Shown here: positions 47,701-58,385 of the stretch, piece after piece | Layout: each line of letters starts with the position of its first letter | How positions within the stretch are numbered: position 1 is the stretch's first letter | Assembly: GCF_052324685.1 (NCBI RefSeq) | Contig: NC_135220.1 | Span: forward strand, 3,779,216-3,843,215 | DNA length: 64,000 nucleotides | Reading direction: 5' to 3' | Source of the DNA: Brachyhypopomus gauderio | Taxonomy: Eukaryota > Chordata > Actinopteri > Gymnotiformes > Hypopomidae | Program-made: the position numbers and the translations under genes | Notes under the pieces: generated by a model | What the model saw: only the letters and a program-made list of their open reading frames with translations | What the model was told of the DNA's origin: nothing | Database searches by the model: none

Positions 47701-48566
47701 CAGGAAGCCAATAATTTCACCTGAAAAGCACAGTTGTGGGGTTGTTTTGGTTTGTTTTCGTGTTCAATTATTTGCAGTTGTCAACAGGTCTAGGACTGAT
47801 GACACCCGCAGATCAGAATCGTTCAACGGGAGAATTTATTTTATCTCACAGTGCACCTCCTCTGGTAGTGTCCTCCCTCACTTTTCCCGCTCTGCATACT
47901 AGCTTTATCAGGTTTAATTTTTTTCCCCAGTTGTGTATGGAGCTATGGTATATTTCAGCATCACCAGAACCTGAACCTGAAACAATTCTTTCTTGAAACA
48001 AAGTCTGTGAAATTATGTCAGGTATCCAAAAAAATCCAAATCCAAATCAAAGTTAAAATTCAGGTTTGGGTCAAAATTCAGTTTTGAGTCAATATTCAGT
48101 TTTGAGTTAAAATTCAGGTTCAGGTTGATATTTGTGTTGTCTCATTACACAAAGCATTAATAAACCTAACCACAGTTATGTAGGGGTTATAGTTGTGATT
48201 TTAACTACCCTGTTTGCCTACCACCAAGGACCGAAATAGGTGCAGAAGAAGGATTGACATGCATAAAACTTAATAAAAAATCTGACTCCAAATTATAGTT
48301 GGTAAGAAACTAAAAGAACTCACTTCTGAAATAGCTCAGTGCAGGTTATAGAATAAACCTAACCAACTTTATAAAGTTCATTGCTATAAACAATAGCCTG
48401 CTCTGTCAGAGGTTTATCATAAACAAGTAACAAGGAAAACACCTAATGGAAACAGAAATACTGACCAGTGCAGGATGCCTCACAGTTCAAGGAAGAAGCA
48501 GAGGCTGAGGAAGAAGAAGAGACCCTGCACCCACAAACCTCTCCCTTTTATACACCCCCCCCCCCC

Positions 48567-48600
<34 letters not shown>

Positions 48601-48933
48601 AACATGCATCTCAAAGGGACAGCAGTTACAAAAACCAGGTTAACCAATGGGAATCAGGCTGCTGGTAAAGACAAAGAGTACATTTGCATACAGAGTGCTT
48701 TTCCACACAGGACTGTCACATTTGGGGTGAAGTCTAAAAACCTTCTCATTGAGTGATTGAACTTTTATTCTGTTAGCATAAACTTTACCAGCACATAATA
48801 AACTGCAAAATGAGACTAAACATGCCACACAAACACTGATATAACTAAAATACAAATGGTCAGTTTTATCCCATTGCTATGAGAACCTCTTGAGGTAAAC
48901 CACCACTTGTTGCCACCCCCAGTGCTTAATTTG

Positions 48934-50796
48934 CAGTGTTGGGAATGTTACTTTAAAAAAGTAATTATAGTTACTCACTACTTGTTCAAAAAAGTTACTG
49001 AGTTAGTAACTGAATTACTCTATAATAAAAGTAACTCGTTACCAGGGAAAGTAACTATTTGCGTTACAGTTAAAAAAAGGTTATATGCCAATGAATAAGG
49101 ATGTTTTTGAAAAAGCAGTTTTTACAGTCAGTTGAAATGAGTAGATCAGAAAGGTGTTTAACTTTTGATATTTATTGCACATCCACAGACCAGTGCAGGA
49201 TAAAATCCTTTAAAATCCCAAATCTTTGTAAAGTAAAAAAAAAAAAAAAAAAGTGCATTTGCATCTATCAAATTAAATTAAATTCTCTCAACCTGAGACA
49301 ACTGGTTTGTTCACAACAGAAGTAAACAACAATAAAACCTCTATTCTTAATTAAATAAATCAAATACCCAGTCTGGTAGACATTCAGGAACTTCAAGTAT
49401 TTTCTTAAATAATGTTTATATCGCCTTGAAAATGCTAAATTTTCTTCGGCTTGCACCTGACGCCATTTCGGTCTCTTCTCCGTTTGTGTCGTTTCACTCG
49501 CGTGCTTCGGCGCGCGTGTAAAAACACTGGCTCTGATTGGCTATCATAACGCTGCCTTAGCCAATCGCTTACTGAATTATTAAGTTAAACAGGTGTACAA
49601 CTGTGACCTATCGAGATCTGTTACTCCTCACTAGTCTGGGCAGCGGTCCGCTCGCATTACTGTTAGTATATCAATATATAGTAACGCACCGCTTTTAATG
49701 ACCAGTAACGTAAACGGCGTTGTAACGACAGGAAAAGTAACTAATTATATTATCCTGTTACAGACAAAATGACGCCGTTACCTAACGCCGTTATTTTTTA
49801 CGGTGTTATTCGCAACCAGTGATGGCTAAGTTACCTTGAGAAAGTAATCCGATTACTGATTACTGATTACTCCTTTTAAAAGTAACTTAGTTACGTTACA
49901 TATTACTTGATTTTAAAAGTAACTACGTTAGATTACAAGTTACTTTAGTAGTTACATTCAGCAGCAAAATAAAATTTTCCAATACTCACTTTATTGGAAG
50001 TGCATTTTTAACAGTAACAATGTATTGAAGCAGGTTCGGTAACCGAGGCAGAAACTGCTTAATCCAAAAATCCCGAGGAGGGAAACTTTATTGATAGCGC
50101 AACCCTGGCGCCCCCCAGTGTCACTTAAAGGGCAAGACTCTCCTGACATTACGTTTGTGTAGCTGCGCGGTATTATTTGTAGTTTCCCTAAACGTTCGTA
50201 GCGCCAAGTACTTCGTAACCTCGTATAAAACGTACGAGGTTAAGAAGTACTTAGCGCAACGAACGTTTCGGGAAACCCACCCCTGTTCAGTCAGACAGCT
50301 TGTGAAATGAAATACCATTACAATTTTAAGCATTTTAAAGTAGGCGATGTTAGTCAAAATTCCAGCACTTTTCAAACGTGGAACACAGTGCAACATTAAA
50401 ATTCTTCAGGTAAATGTTCCTTCCCCTGTTTTTGAGGGGTGTTTCTTTATACTACCTACCACATATCGTTACGGGAGGACACTGCAAAAAATGACTTGTA
50501 AAACGCGCTTGCGCTCTCACAGGGGCGCGCGCAGCGTGCGGAGTCGAGCGCTACGGTCAGACGCAAAAGTAGAACTGACCAAGAAGAAAGCAAAAATATA
50601 TATTTTTACTAGGGACAATAAAAATAGTAATGCACAGTTATTTGGATAAGTAACTTTAATCTGATTACTGGACTGGAAATAGTAGCGCGTTATATTACTC
50701 GTTACCGAAAAAAGTGGTAAGATTAGAGTAACGCGTTACTAAGCAAAATAAAATTAAGTAAGTAACGCGTTACTGACATCACTGTTCGCAACACTG
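48934..50796. mobile_element. outer hAT-type element, interrupted by a second one
   Basis: Starts CAGTGTTGGGAATG and ends TTCGCAACACTG. TTAATTTG is duplicated exactly on both sides (48926-48933, 50797-50804). The subterminal AAAGTAACTCGTTAC repeats are typical of a fish hAT group. Without its insert it is about 890 bases; no transposase. Confidence 0.88.
49817..50784. mobile_element. inner hAT-type element, 968 bp
   Basis: Starts CAGTGATGGCTAAG and ends GACATCACTG; TTCGCAAC is duplicated exactly on both sides (49809-49816, 50785-50792). It landed 4 bases from the outer element's right end. The interior includes a near-palindrome near 50190-50270 (CTAAACGTTCGTAGCGCCAA). No transposase. Confidence 0.9.
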
Positions 50797-50804
50797 TTAA
50801 TTTG

Positions 50805-51047
50805 TAAATCAAACGATGCCGGAATGCAAACAGCGGCATGAGACAAGGGGTCACTGAGGCCAACAATGTCACCGGATCGCACACAAAACGCAACGCTTAG
50901 GCGCAAAAATGTCGATACTTTAGCCTAAAGTGAAAGTATAGGCGAGTGAAAGTTGTTGAGCTGGGGGGGGTTCTCCTCAATACACTGGGGGGGTTGAGCT
51001 CTCGGGTTCTCCTCAATACACTGGTCTGAGCCTTCACACAACCCTGT
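50805..51047. other. short unique stretch with a small tandem duplication
   Basis: GTTCTCCTCAATACACTGG occurs twice near 50970 and 51003. No gene recognised. Confidence 0.6.
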
Positions 51048-51088
51048 CATGGCGGGGCGCCACCGAGCATCGACAGCTGGCTTTCGTT

Positions 51089-52691
51089 GACTCAGGAGTA
51101 ACTTTATAGACGCCACGTTAGTTAAGGACCTTGGGGTGCTGTTGCTCGCTCTTCATACGCCATTATCTGTTACTGCCGTAGACGGCAGGTCGCTATCCTC
51201 GGGGGAGGTCGCCAACCAAACTATACCCGTTAAACTGTCAGTAGGAGAACACGTTGAGCACCTTATCCTGTACGTCATCAGTGCCCCCAAAACTCCGCTT
51301 ATCCTTGGGCTTCCGTGGCTCCAGCGTCACAACCCCAAAATAGACTGGCTTAACCTGACGGTTAGCCAGTGGGGTTCTATGTGTAAACAGTCCTGTCTCC
51401 TCGCTCATAAAGCCGGTTTTCCCGATGGGCCCCCTGAATCCGTTAACCTCAGTCGGGTTCCCTCTGTCTACCACAACCTTAAACAGGTGTTCAGTAAGAA
51501 ACAGGCTAGCGTCCTTCCTCCTCACAGGTCCTATGACATAGCCATCGACGTGCTACCTGGTACCAGTCCTCCCCGGGGTAGGTTGTTCTCTCTCGCTAGA
51601 CCCGAACGTAAAGCCATGGACCTGTATATCCAGGAAGCCTTGGCGACCGGTCTCATTCGGCCATCTACGTCCCTGGCTGGTGCAGGGTTTTTCTTTGTGG
51701 GCAAGAAGGACGGGGGTTTAAGGCCGTGTATCGACTACAGGGGCCTGAATAAAATCACCGTGAAAGATCGCCACCCGCTGCCTCTCATGGCCACTGCCTT
51801 CGAGTCCCTTCAGCAGGCCAAGGTCTTTACCAAACTGGACCTCCGGAGCGCATACAACCTGGTTCGGGTTAGGGAGGGGGACGAGTGGAAGACAGCTTTC
51901 ATCACCCCGTCTGGTCACTACGAGTACCTAGTCATGCCATTTGGTCTCATGAACGCCCCCGCTGTCTTCCAAAGGCTCATTAACGACGTTCTGCGAGAGG
52001 CTCTGGACCGATATGTGTACGTCTACCTCGACGACATATTAATATACAGTCACTCACAGCACGAGCATGTCAAGCACGTCCGTCGGGTTCTCCAGCTGTT
52101 GCTGGAGAACCACCTCTATGTTAAGCTAGAAAAGTCGGTCTTCCACGCCACTGAGGTGCCCTTTCTGGGTTTTATCGTCTCGCATAACAGGCTTGCTATG
52201 GACCCCGCTAAAACTAAGGCCGTAGCTCAGTGGCCTGTACCCACAACGCTTCGCCAAGTGCAACGGTTTCTAGGGTTCGCCAATTTCTATCGTCGTTTCA
52301 TCAAAGACTACAGCAAAGTCGCCGCTCCTCTCACCACCCTGACCAAAAAATCCCCGGGGCCGTTTGCCTGGACCCCTGAGGCCCAGGTGGCCTTCGACGC
52401 CCTTAAAGCGCGTTTCGTGGCTGCCCCAGTTCTCGCCACGCCCGACCCAGAGCTCCCTTTCACCGTGGAGGTCGACGCCTCAGACGAAGGGGTCAGGGCA
52501 GTGTTGTCCCAGAGGACAGGGACGCCTCCTAAACTCCGTCCCTGTGCGTTTTACTCACACCGTTTGACACCCGCCGAGCGTAACTATGACGTTGGGGACA
52601 AGGAGTTGCTGGCAGTTAAAACCGCCCTGGAGGAATGGCGGCATTGGTTGGAGGGGGCCAAACATCCGTTCCTTTGTGTGGACGGACCATA
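51089..52691 (+). pseudogene. Gypsy pol fragment: protease end, reverse transcriptase, RNase H
   Basis: An open frame of 518 codons runs from 51136. Just upstream, the protease DSG (51089-51097) is in another frame and runs into a stop, so the protease is disrupted. The reverse transcriptase is nearly intact: [19 protein letters not shown], then [26 protein letters not shown] and the YLDD box at 52024-52035. The RNase H region has [19 protein letters not shown], and the frame is lost near 52670 just before the WTDHKNL region, by one extra base. Confidence 0.88.
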
Positions 52692-52699
52692 AAAATCTG

Positions 52700-53640
52700 G
52701 CCAACAGGCCAAACGGTTAAACCCCAGACAGGCTAGGTGGGCCCTGTTTTTTAGCAGGTTTGATTTTGTCCTGTCCTACCGCCCTGGTTCTAAGAATGCC
52801 AAGCCCGATGCTCTGTCTCGCCAGTGGGAGCCGCAGGCCGGTTCGGCTGCCCCAGGTGCGGTGTTACCGGCCACTAAAATCTTGGCTCCCATTCAGTGGG
52901 ATATCGAGGCCGCCATTAAACGGGCCCTCGTGGCTGAGCCCGACCCTGGGGGTGGTCCGCCTGGGCAGTTGTACGTTCCTTCAGGCCAAAGGAATGGGGT
53001 CATGCAATGGGGTCACGCGTCGTTGTTTGCTGCGCATCCAGGGTCTCGGCGGACCACCAAACTCATTCGCAGAAGGTTCTGGTGGCCCAGCATGGGCAAG
53101 GACATTGAGGGCTTCGTGGCCGCATGCGCCGTATGTACCAGCAGCAAGGCCTCCAGGTCCAAACCCTTAGGTCTCTTGCACCCCCTTCCGGTGCCCTCGC
53201 GACCATGGTCTCACATCTCCATGGATTTCGTAACCGGTTTACCGGCCTCATGTGGCAACACTGCCATCCTGGTAATGGTAGACCGGTTTTCCAAGACGGC
53301 TAAGTTCGTGGCATTGCCCAAGCTGCCTTCCGCCAAAGAGACAGCGCTATTGTTCTTGAGGCACGTTGTTAGGGCTCATGGGTTCTCGGTCGACGTGGTC
53401 TCCGACCGAGGGCCCCAATTCACCAGCCGTTTCTGGGCATCCTTCCTCGGGCTGCTGGGGGCCAAGGCTAGCCTCTCCTCGGGATTTCATCCCCAGTCCA
53501 ACGGCCAGACCGAGAGGGTCAACCAGGACCTGGAGCAGACCCTACGTTGTCTGGCCTCCGCCAACCCGTCGACCTGGGCAGATCGCCTTGTGTGGGCAGA
53601 GTACGCCCACAACACTCTGTGGCTCCCTGGGGATGTCCCC
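52700..53640 (+). pseudogene. Gypsy integrase fragment
   Basis: Continues in the same frame from 52861. The zinc-binding HHCC region lies at about 53010-53145 (ACAVC). The DDE catalytic residues are visible as D in SMDFVTG (53224), D in SDRGPQF (53404) and E in NGQTERVNQ (53512). The frame changes near 53620-53640, where a [14 protein letters not shown] segment continues in another frame. Confidence 0.87.
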
Positions 53641-54281
53641 GTTCGAATGTCTCAACGGATTCCCTCCCCCTATGTTTGCCGACCAGGAGGACGAGGTCGC
53701 GGTTCCTGGGGCTCGGGCCCTTGTCAGGCGGTGCCGGATGGCCTGGAAGGGTGCCCGTCGGGCCCTGTTGTCCGCTTCCAACGCCCAACGTCGCCAGGCC
53801 GATAAACACAGGCTCCCTGCTCCCTCGTTCCGCCCTGGTCAGCGGGTCTGGTTGTCCGCCAGGGATCTGCCAGTCGAGGGGGTACTCGGAAGCTGGCCCC
53901 ATGGTACTTGGGGCCCTTCAAGGTGGTTCGGCGGGTCAACCCCGTTGCTTATCGCCTGGAGCTTCCTTCGTCCCTTTGTGTCCATACTGTTTTCCACGTG
54001 TCCAAGCTGCGGCCGGTTCTGTGCGCTCTGCCTCGGGCTCCGGCGCCCCCGGCTCCGCGCATTGTCGGGGGAGGTCCGGTCTACACCGTCAGGCGTCTCC
54101 TTGACGTGCGTAGGGTTCGGGGTCGGGAGCAGTTCCTGGTAGACTGGGAGGGCTACGGGCCGGAGTATTGCAGCTGGGTTCCGGCTTCGCGCGTTCTGTG
54201 CCCTGACTTGATCCGGGATTTCCGTCGTGACCGGGCTGTCGCTCTTGGCCTGCGGGGTCGCGGGCCTAGGTGGGGGGCCTC
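53640..54281 (+). pseudogene. Gypsy integrase C-terminus and chromodomain
   Basis: Two further frame changes near 53630 and 53880 split it. [16 protein letters not shown] and HVSKLRPVL belong to the integrase tail, and [19 protein letters not shown] (about 54126-54185) is a chromodomain, which in this group directs insertion to marked chromatin. Confidence 0.85.
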
Positions 54282-55021
54282 TGTCAGGGCAGGCCCCAGC
54301 GATGCCCCGCCCATGACCACCAGGGGGCGCTCGCGGTCTTCGGTCAGGGCAGGTCCCTCCTCTACACATGCCATGAATACCAGAAGGCGTTCGCATTCCA
54401 CAACTCGCAATCAGCAAAGATGAGCCGCAGCTGGATTTCGGAGGCCGACTGCGACTCGTCTTTGCTGAGTTGTTTGATCTTTCATGCGGCCAGCCGGTAT
54501 CGTGGGTTTCACTCTCCGATTCATGTTCTCCAGTGTTTTTTCTCTTCGCTATCACCTGTCTCTTCGAGTTTATCTCCTGCGCCGTTTGGCCCATCTCAAG
54601 TTTTCCTCCCGCTGTATTTGTCCCTGTCCGGTTTTTGTTTCCTTTCAGGTAGAGTTTTATATCACCGTTGTTGGTCAGATAGTCGGGTTTTTCCCTGACG
54701 AATTTTTGTTTCACTTACCTCTCTCTCTCCTTCTCGTTTTTCGCGTTGAAGTATTTCCGCGTCTTTCAGTTGTGATTCTAATTAGTTTCCCTTGTATTCT
54801 GTACTTACCGCGCGTCAAGTCCCCTCCGCGTCATTTCTCAGTTTACCGTGTTTTGCCCTTCATTATATTTAACTGTAGGGTTTTTCTTTTTCTCTTTTCC
54901 CGCACTCCTTTTGGCGGAGGTTTCAGTTCTTTGTTTTTTCTGTTTGTTTATGGTTTGGCATTTGGGTCCCTTTTGTCTAAACATCAAGCAGTGTGTGCGC
55001 GTGCGCACCACCTGCCTAACA
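54282..55021 (+). mobile_element. probable 3' LTR of the Gypsy element
   Basis: A purine-rich tract AGGTGGGGGGCC just before TGTCAGGGCAGG suggests the polypurine primer and LTR start. TG...CA limits would place the end at CCTAACA (55021). The 5' LTR is absent, so neither edge can be confirmed. Confidence 0.45.
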
Positions 55022-55284
55022 GGTTATTAACCCTAGAACGCTAACACCGGGTGATTTTCACCCATGCAATTTTTGTCATGAGATTTTCATTGTGTTGCTG
55101 CTGTCTTGAGTTGCATGGGATTTGGGAAGCTTCAGGGCACTGATGTGTTAATGGTGTGGTTGAGTCCCTCCTCACATCTGTGGTATCTTCAAGAGGCGTT
55201 TGGGTGATTTTCACCCAGCGTTAGTCATAGAGGGTAACATAATTTATGGGTGGAGTTTACATGATGTTACCACACAGAGCTCAC

Positions 55285-55676
55285 TGTAACGAAACAACCA
55301 GGTAGAGAGGATCCAACTGCGGAGTAAAATCCCTTTTATTGAACATATGACATTTGCTATAGGCGAGCAATGAGAGATGTACACAACGGCTTGCGCATGG
55401 AAGTGTGAGGCGGGGGGTCGAGCCGGTCAAGGGTCACAACGGGAGAGTCCGAGAGGCACAGAAGGGCTAGACTGAGGACGAGGTCTACGAGGAAAACGGA
55501 GGTCAGTACACGGGCAGCCTGTGGAATTAAGAGCTCGGTTTACAGCACGAGGCGGCAATACTTCGCAATCCGGAAGTGTTACTTTCGCCTTATGTAGTTG
55601 CGGAGTGGTAGAGAGAAATGAGAGTCGGGTGCCTGGCTAATAGCCTGGAGGGAGTACTTATGTGCTATTCCTGACA
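55285..55676. mobile_element. solo LTR, 392 bp
   Basis: Starts TGTAACG, ends CCTGACA; CTCAC is duplicated at 55280-55284 and 55677-55681. It lies inside the piggyBac-like element. Confidence 0.78.
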
Positions 55677-55787
55677 CTCACATCATGTCCCAGAAATAGG
55701 GGGACTAAAGACCAAGTTCCCAGCAGCATTATTTTTTGTTATGACATATAATCTGTTATGAAATATGTTATGAAATATACCTGTTGA

Positions 55788-55922
55788 CATGGATGTAATT
55801 TTGTAATAAAAAGTGGGGGGGGGGGGGGGGGCATGGATCGTCGCTATTTAAATATTTGGTTTTAACCATAAAAACTGGGGGGGACTTTTGAAAAAAAAGT
55901 CCCCCCCCAAATTACGTCCGTG
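55788..55922. mobile_element. 135-bp MITE with 8-bp target duplication
   Basis: Ends CATGGATGTAATTTTG and CAAATTACGTCCGTG are inverted; CCTGTTGA flanks both (55780-55787, 55923-55930). The interior G run and C run are complementary, so it can fold. Confidence 0.82.
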
Positions 55923-55930
55923 CCTGTTGA

Positions 55931-56035
55931 TGTCACGCTACACCCCCAAACCCCTCCCTTCAGGCGTGCCATGTCTTTATATGTACGTCCGTGGGTGTGG
56001 CTGGGTGTGTGCGCGTGTGCGTGCTTGCGTGTGTG
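55931..56035. mobile_element. truncated LTR related to 44892-45630
   Basis: Begins TGTCACGCTACACCCC like the solo LTR and is preceded by the same CCTGTT sequence, but stops after the GT-rich part and lacks the nested MITE. Confidence 0.65.
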
Positions 56036-56503
56036 TACCTTTTTAAAGTGATGATGTATGTTGTAAAATTAAAGAAGTGTTCCAAAATGTGTCATACATT
56101 GTTGTACTTTTAAAATCAACTGATGAAAACTACATTTTATCTGGAAGTTTATACCGGGTAAAATATACCCAACGTTAGTGATGTTACTAATTTTAACGTT
56201 AGTGTTCTAGGGTTAAGGGAATGGGTTTATTAGTAGGGTAAAATGTGGGGAGGGTTTATAAAGCTTTAATATAGTGTATAAATACTTAATAATTATAATG
56301 TTTCTACTTCGCGGATTTTCGGTTATCGCGGGTGGTTCTGGAACGTATCTCCCCCGATAAACGAGGGATTACTGTACTTTACGTTCCACCTTAGTTTGTT
56401 TGTGTCATTTATTTTATGTCCTATCATACATCAGTAAAGGCGTTTTCGAACAACACTTTATTGTTGCATTGAGTCCATCCTTCTGTCTGCCAACACGTAC
56501 ATG

Positions 56504-56836
56504 TTACGGTACAGCCCCTGACCCCTCCCCTTTGGGCGTGTGTTTATGTCGTCTATGTCTAGTCGTCTGCGTCTGTGTATCTCCGTGGGTGTGGTTGTGT
56601 CCGAGCGTGTTAATCAGTTTCTCCTGTGGCTCGTCTCGTCATCACTAGGGGATTATGTGGTCTGTCTATTTAGTGTGTGTTCGCGCAGTGTCCCGTGCTC
56701 GTCTTTATTAGAGTCATACACGTGCCTGTTTTGTGTACCCAGTCTACGTGCGCTGTCTGCGCTTATTTGTGTAATTAAATGTATTGTTTGTGTCTGAGAA
56801 CTGGACTTGTGTCTCGTCCTTCCTCCAGCGCCACAC
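56504..56836. mobile_element. LTR-like insertion in block C
   Basis: Absent from block B, so its limits are visible; ACATG lies on both sides (56499-56503, 56837-56841). It begins TTACGGTACAGCCCCTGACC, similar to the other LTR starts here. The exact edge is ambiguous by two to three bases. Confidence 0.7.
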
Positions 56837-57404
56837 ACATGTTTCTCACCTTTCACCAGAACATCTATGGGGAGATGGACTTAGCTTCCATTACTTGGTG
56901 GGACAGATTGTTCACTTTCTTTTAATAGGTTTGGTCTCTCCTGCCCTTCCCCCTGCGCAGACAACCCAGAGTCCGTCTTCGTCTTCTGCAGGCCAAATGT
57001 GCTGCCCTGACACCTCCTCCACAGCTATCTCCATTAACACATCTCTCCGCTCAAATAAACACCCCCACATGACCCCTCCCCATCCATATTCTCTCACTCA
57101 CCACAGCCCTGCTCCAATTTGTCCCTCTCCACAAACCAGTTGGGGAGTTCAGAGTGTGTGTATTGTATGAGTTAGGTTGCTCTTTCATTTATATTATGTC
57201 TACTGACAAGTTCATTCATGTGGCACAAGTTTATTTCTATTTCATGCACAATTACAAATATGAGGAAGTCTACGAATGCAAAGCTGTATATACCTTGCTG
57301 CAAAATTAATGCTACAGTGATAACAGCAGGTAGCAGCTACAGTCAATCAAGCTGATTCCCTGAGACAGCAGCATTTCTGGAGAGTCCTGACAGGCAGTCC
57401 TGCT

Positions 57405-57601
57405 TCACTTTGCTGCTGTGGCATAGATTGCATGAAAGGTGATGTGGCCATGTGTTCTTTTCTCCACTCTCAATTGTGTGAACCCTGAGGAGCACAGCGC
57501 CTCCATGTAGGCCTCTAGACGCCAGTTCTCTCCAAGCACTATTTCCTTTGATGCAAATAGGACAACGGTATCATATCTGAGGGTCGTAACCATGAGCCCA
57601 C
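57405..57601 (-). CDS. methyltransferase copy C, exon 2
   Basis: 197 bases, CAG acceptor, 64 residues and stop. Confidence 0.82.
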
Positions 57602-58385
57602 CTGACAAGGATAAACAGAAACAATCATTCTAATATAAAATATAGCAAAAAATCACTAACAATACAATTATATATTTCACATAATTTTGTCTGAATGAAA
57701 TAAATAGAGTTGGGTGTACAGAACAGACATGTGACCATAATTCAATCAACCATGACTACTCACAATAAAAACAAAAACAACAATAAGGATTAATAAAAAA
57801 ACACTTGGAAAGAAATCCATTGTATGCAGAAAAAATAAATGCATTCTAATCTAAGAGAATGTTGCAACTTCAACTCTAAATGAGGTTTTGCTAGGACTGG
57901 TTTCAGCAGATACTTTTCACAATAAAATCTTTACCTGGTTTCATCACTCTGTGTATCTCTGAAGTTCCTGCTTTCAGGTCAGGCCAGTAGTAATAGGAGT
58001 TGCAATGGAACACCTTATCCACACTGTTGTCTGCTATGGGCATCGCTGTCACGTTACTGTGATGCAGAATCACTTTTCCCTTGGTTATCTGCTCCTGCAT
58101 CCTCTTCCTGGACATCCTGTGCATGTACTCAGAGTAGTCCACTCCGAGCAGTTTACCCTCAGGGCCCGTGAGGGGCTCGGCTGCAGATAGCAGACCCCAT
58201 CCTGGCCCATGCCCCACTTCCAACACAACGTCATTAGGCTGGATGTTGCATAGCTTCACGGCATTCTCCTCCAGTAGGTGATTGTGCCATTTGAAGAACT
58301 TGGTGGTCAGCCAGCCAGGAATAGTCTGGGTGGGGTGAGCGAGCTGTTGGCCAAATTTGCTCACTACCATTTTGTAGACAGACAT
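57405..58385 (-). CDS. SAM-dependent methyltransferase, copy C, two exons (215 aa)
   Basis: Third paralogue, separated from copy B by the hAT, Gypsy and piggyBac-like insertions. Exon 1 is 57935-58385 and exon 2 is 57405-57601, both open and joined in the same phase. By eye it differs from A at 11 residues, six of them in exon 2 (for example Ser to Thr and Lys to Glu in DTVVLFASKEIVLGEN). SAM-binding motif I is unchanged. Its 5' flank has the same in-frame TAA before the ATG as copy A. Confidence 0.82.
57935..58385 (-). CDS. methyltransferase copy C, exon 1
   Basis: 451 bases, residues 1-150 plus one base, donor GTAAAG. Confidence 0.82.

Larger units (their letters stand above)
45680..48925. 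repeat. duplicated block B
   Basis: Matches block C (56043-59655) almost along its whole length, including the piggyBac-like right end, the methyltransferase gene, a CA tract near 48570 and the flank up to 48925, where an hAT element interrupts it. Confidence 0.8.
51048..55021 (+). mobile_element. 5'-truncated chromodomain Gypsy retrotransposon
   Basis: Ty3/Gypsy order protease, reverse transcriptase, RNase H, integrase, chromodomain, then a probable 3' LTR. There is no 5' LTR or gag; similarity begins just before the protease active-site DSG at 51089. Several frameshifts break pol, so the copy is dead. The chromodomain places it among the chromoviral Gypsy elements common in fish. Confidence 0.88.
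55031..56212. mobile_element. piggyBac-like element flanked by TTAA, with nested insertions
   Basis: Ends CCCTAGAACGCTAAC and GTTAGTGTTCTAGGG are inverted at 14 of 15 positions, and TTAA lies on each side (55027-55030, 56213-56216). It contains two LTRs and a MITE and no transposase. Confidence 0.65.

Noticed and set aside
53839-54714. 291-codon frame on the - strand
   Set aside because: Antisense to the Gypsy integrase tail, chromodomain and LTR; produced by high GC content.
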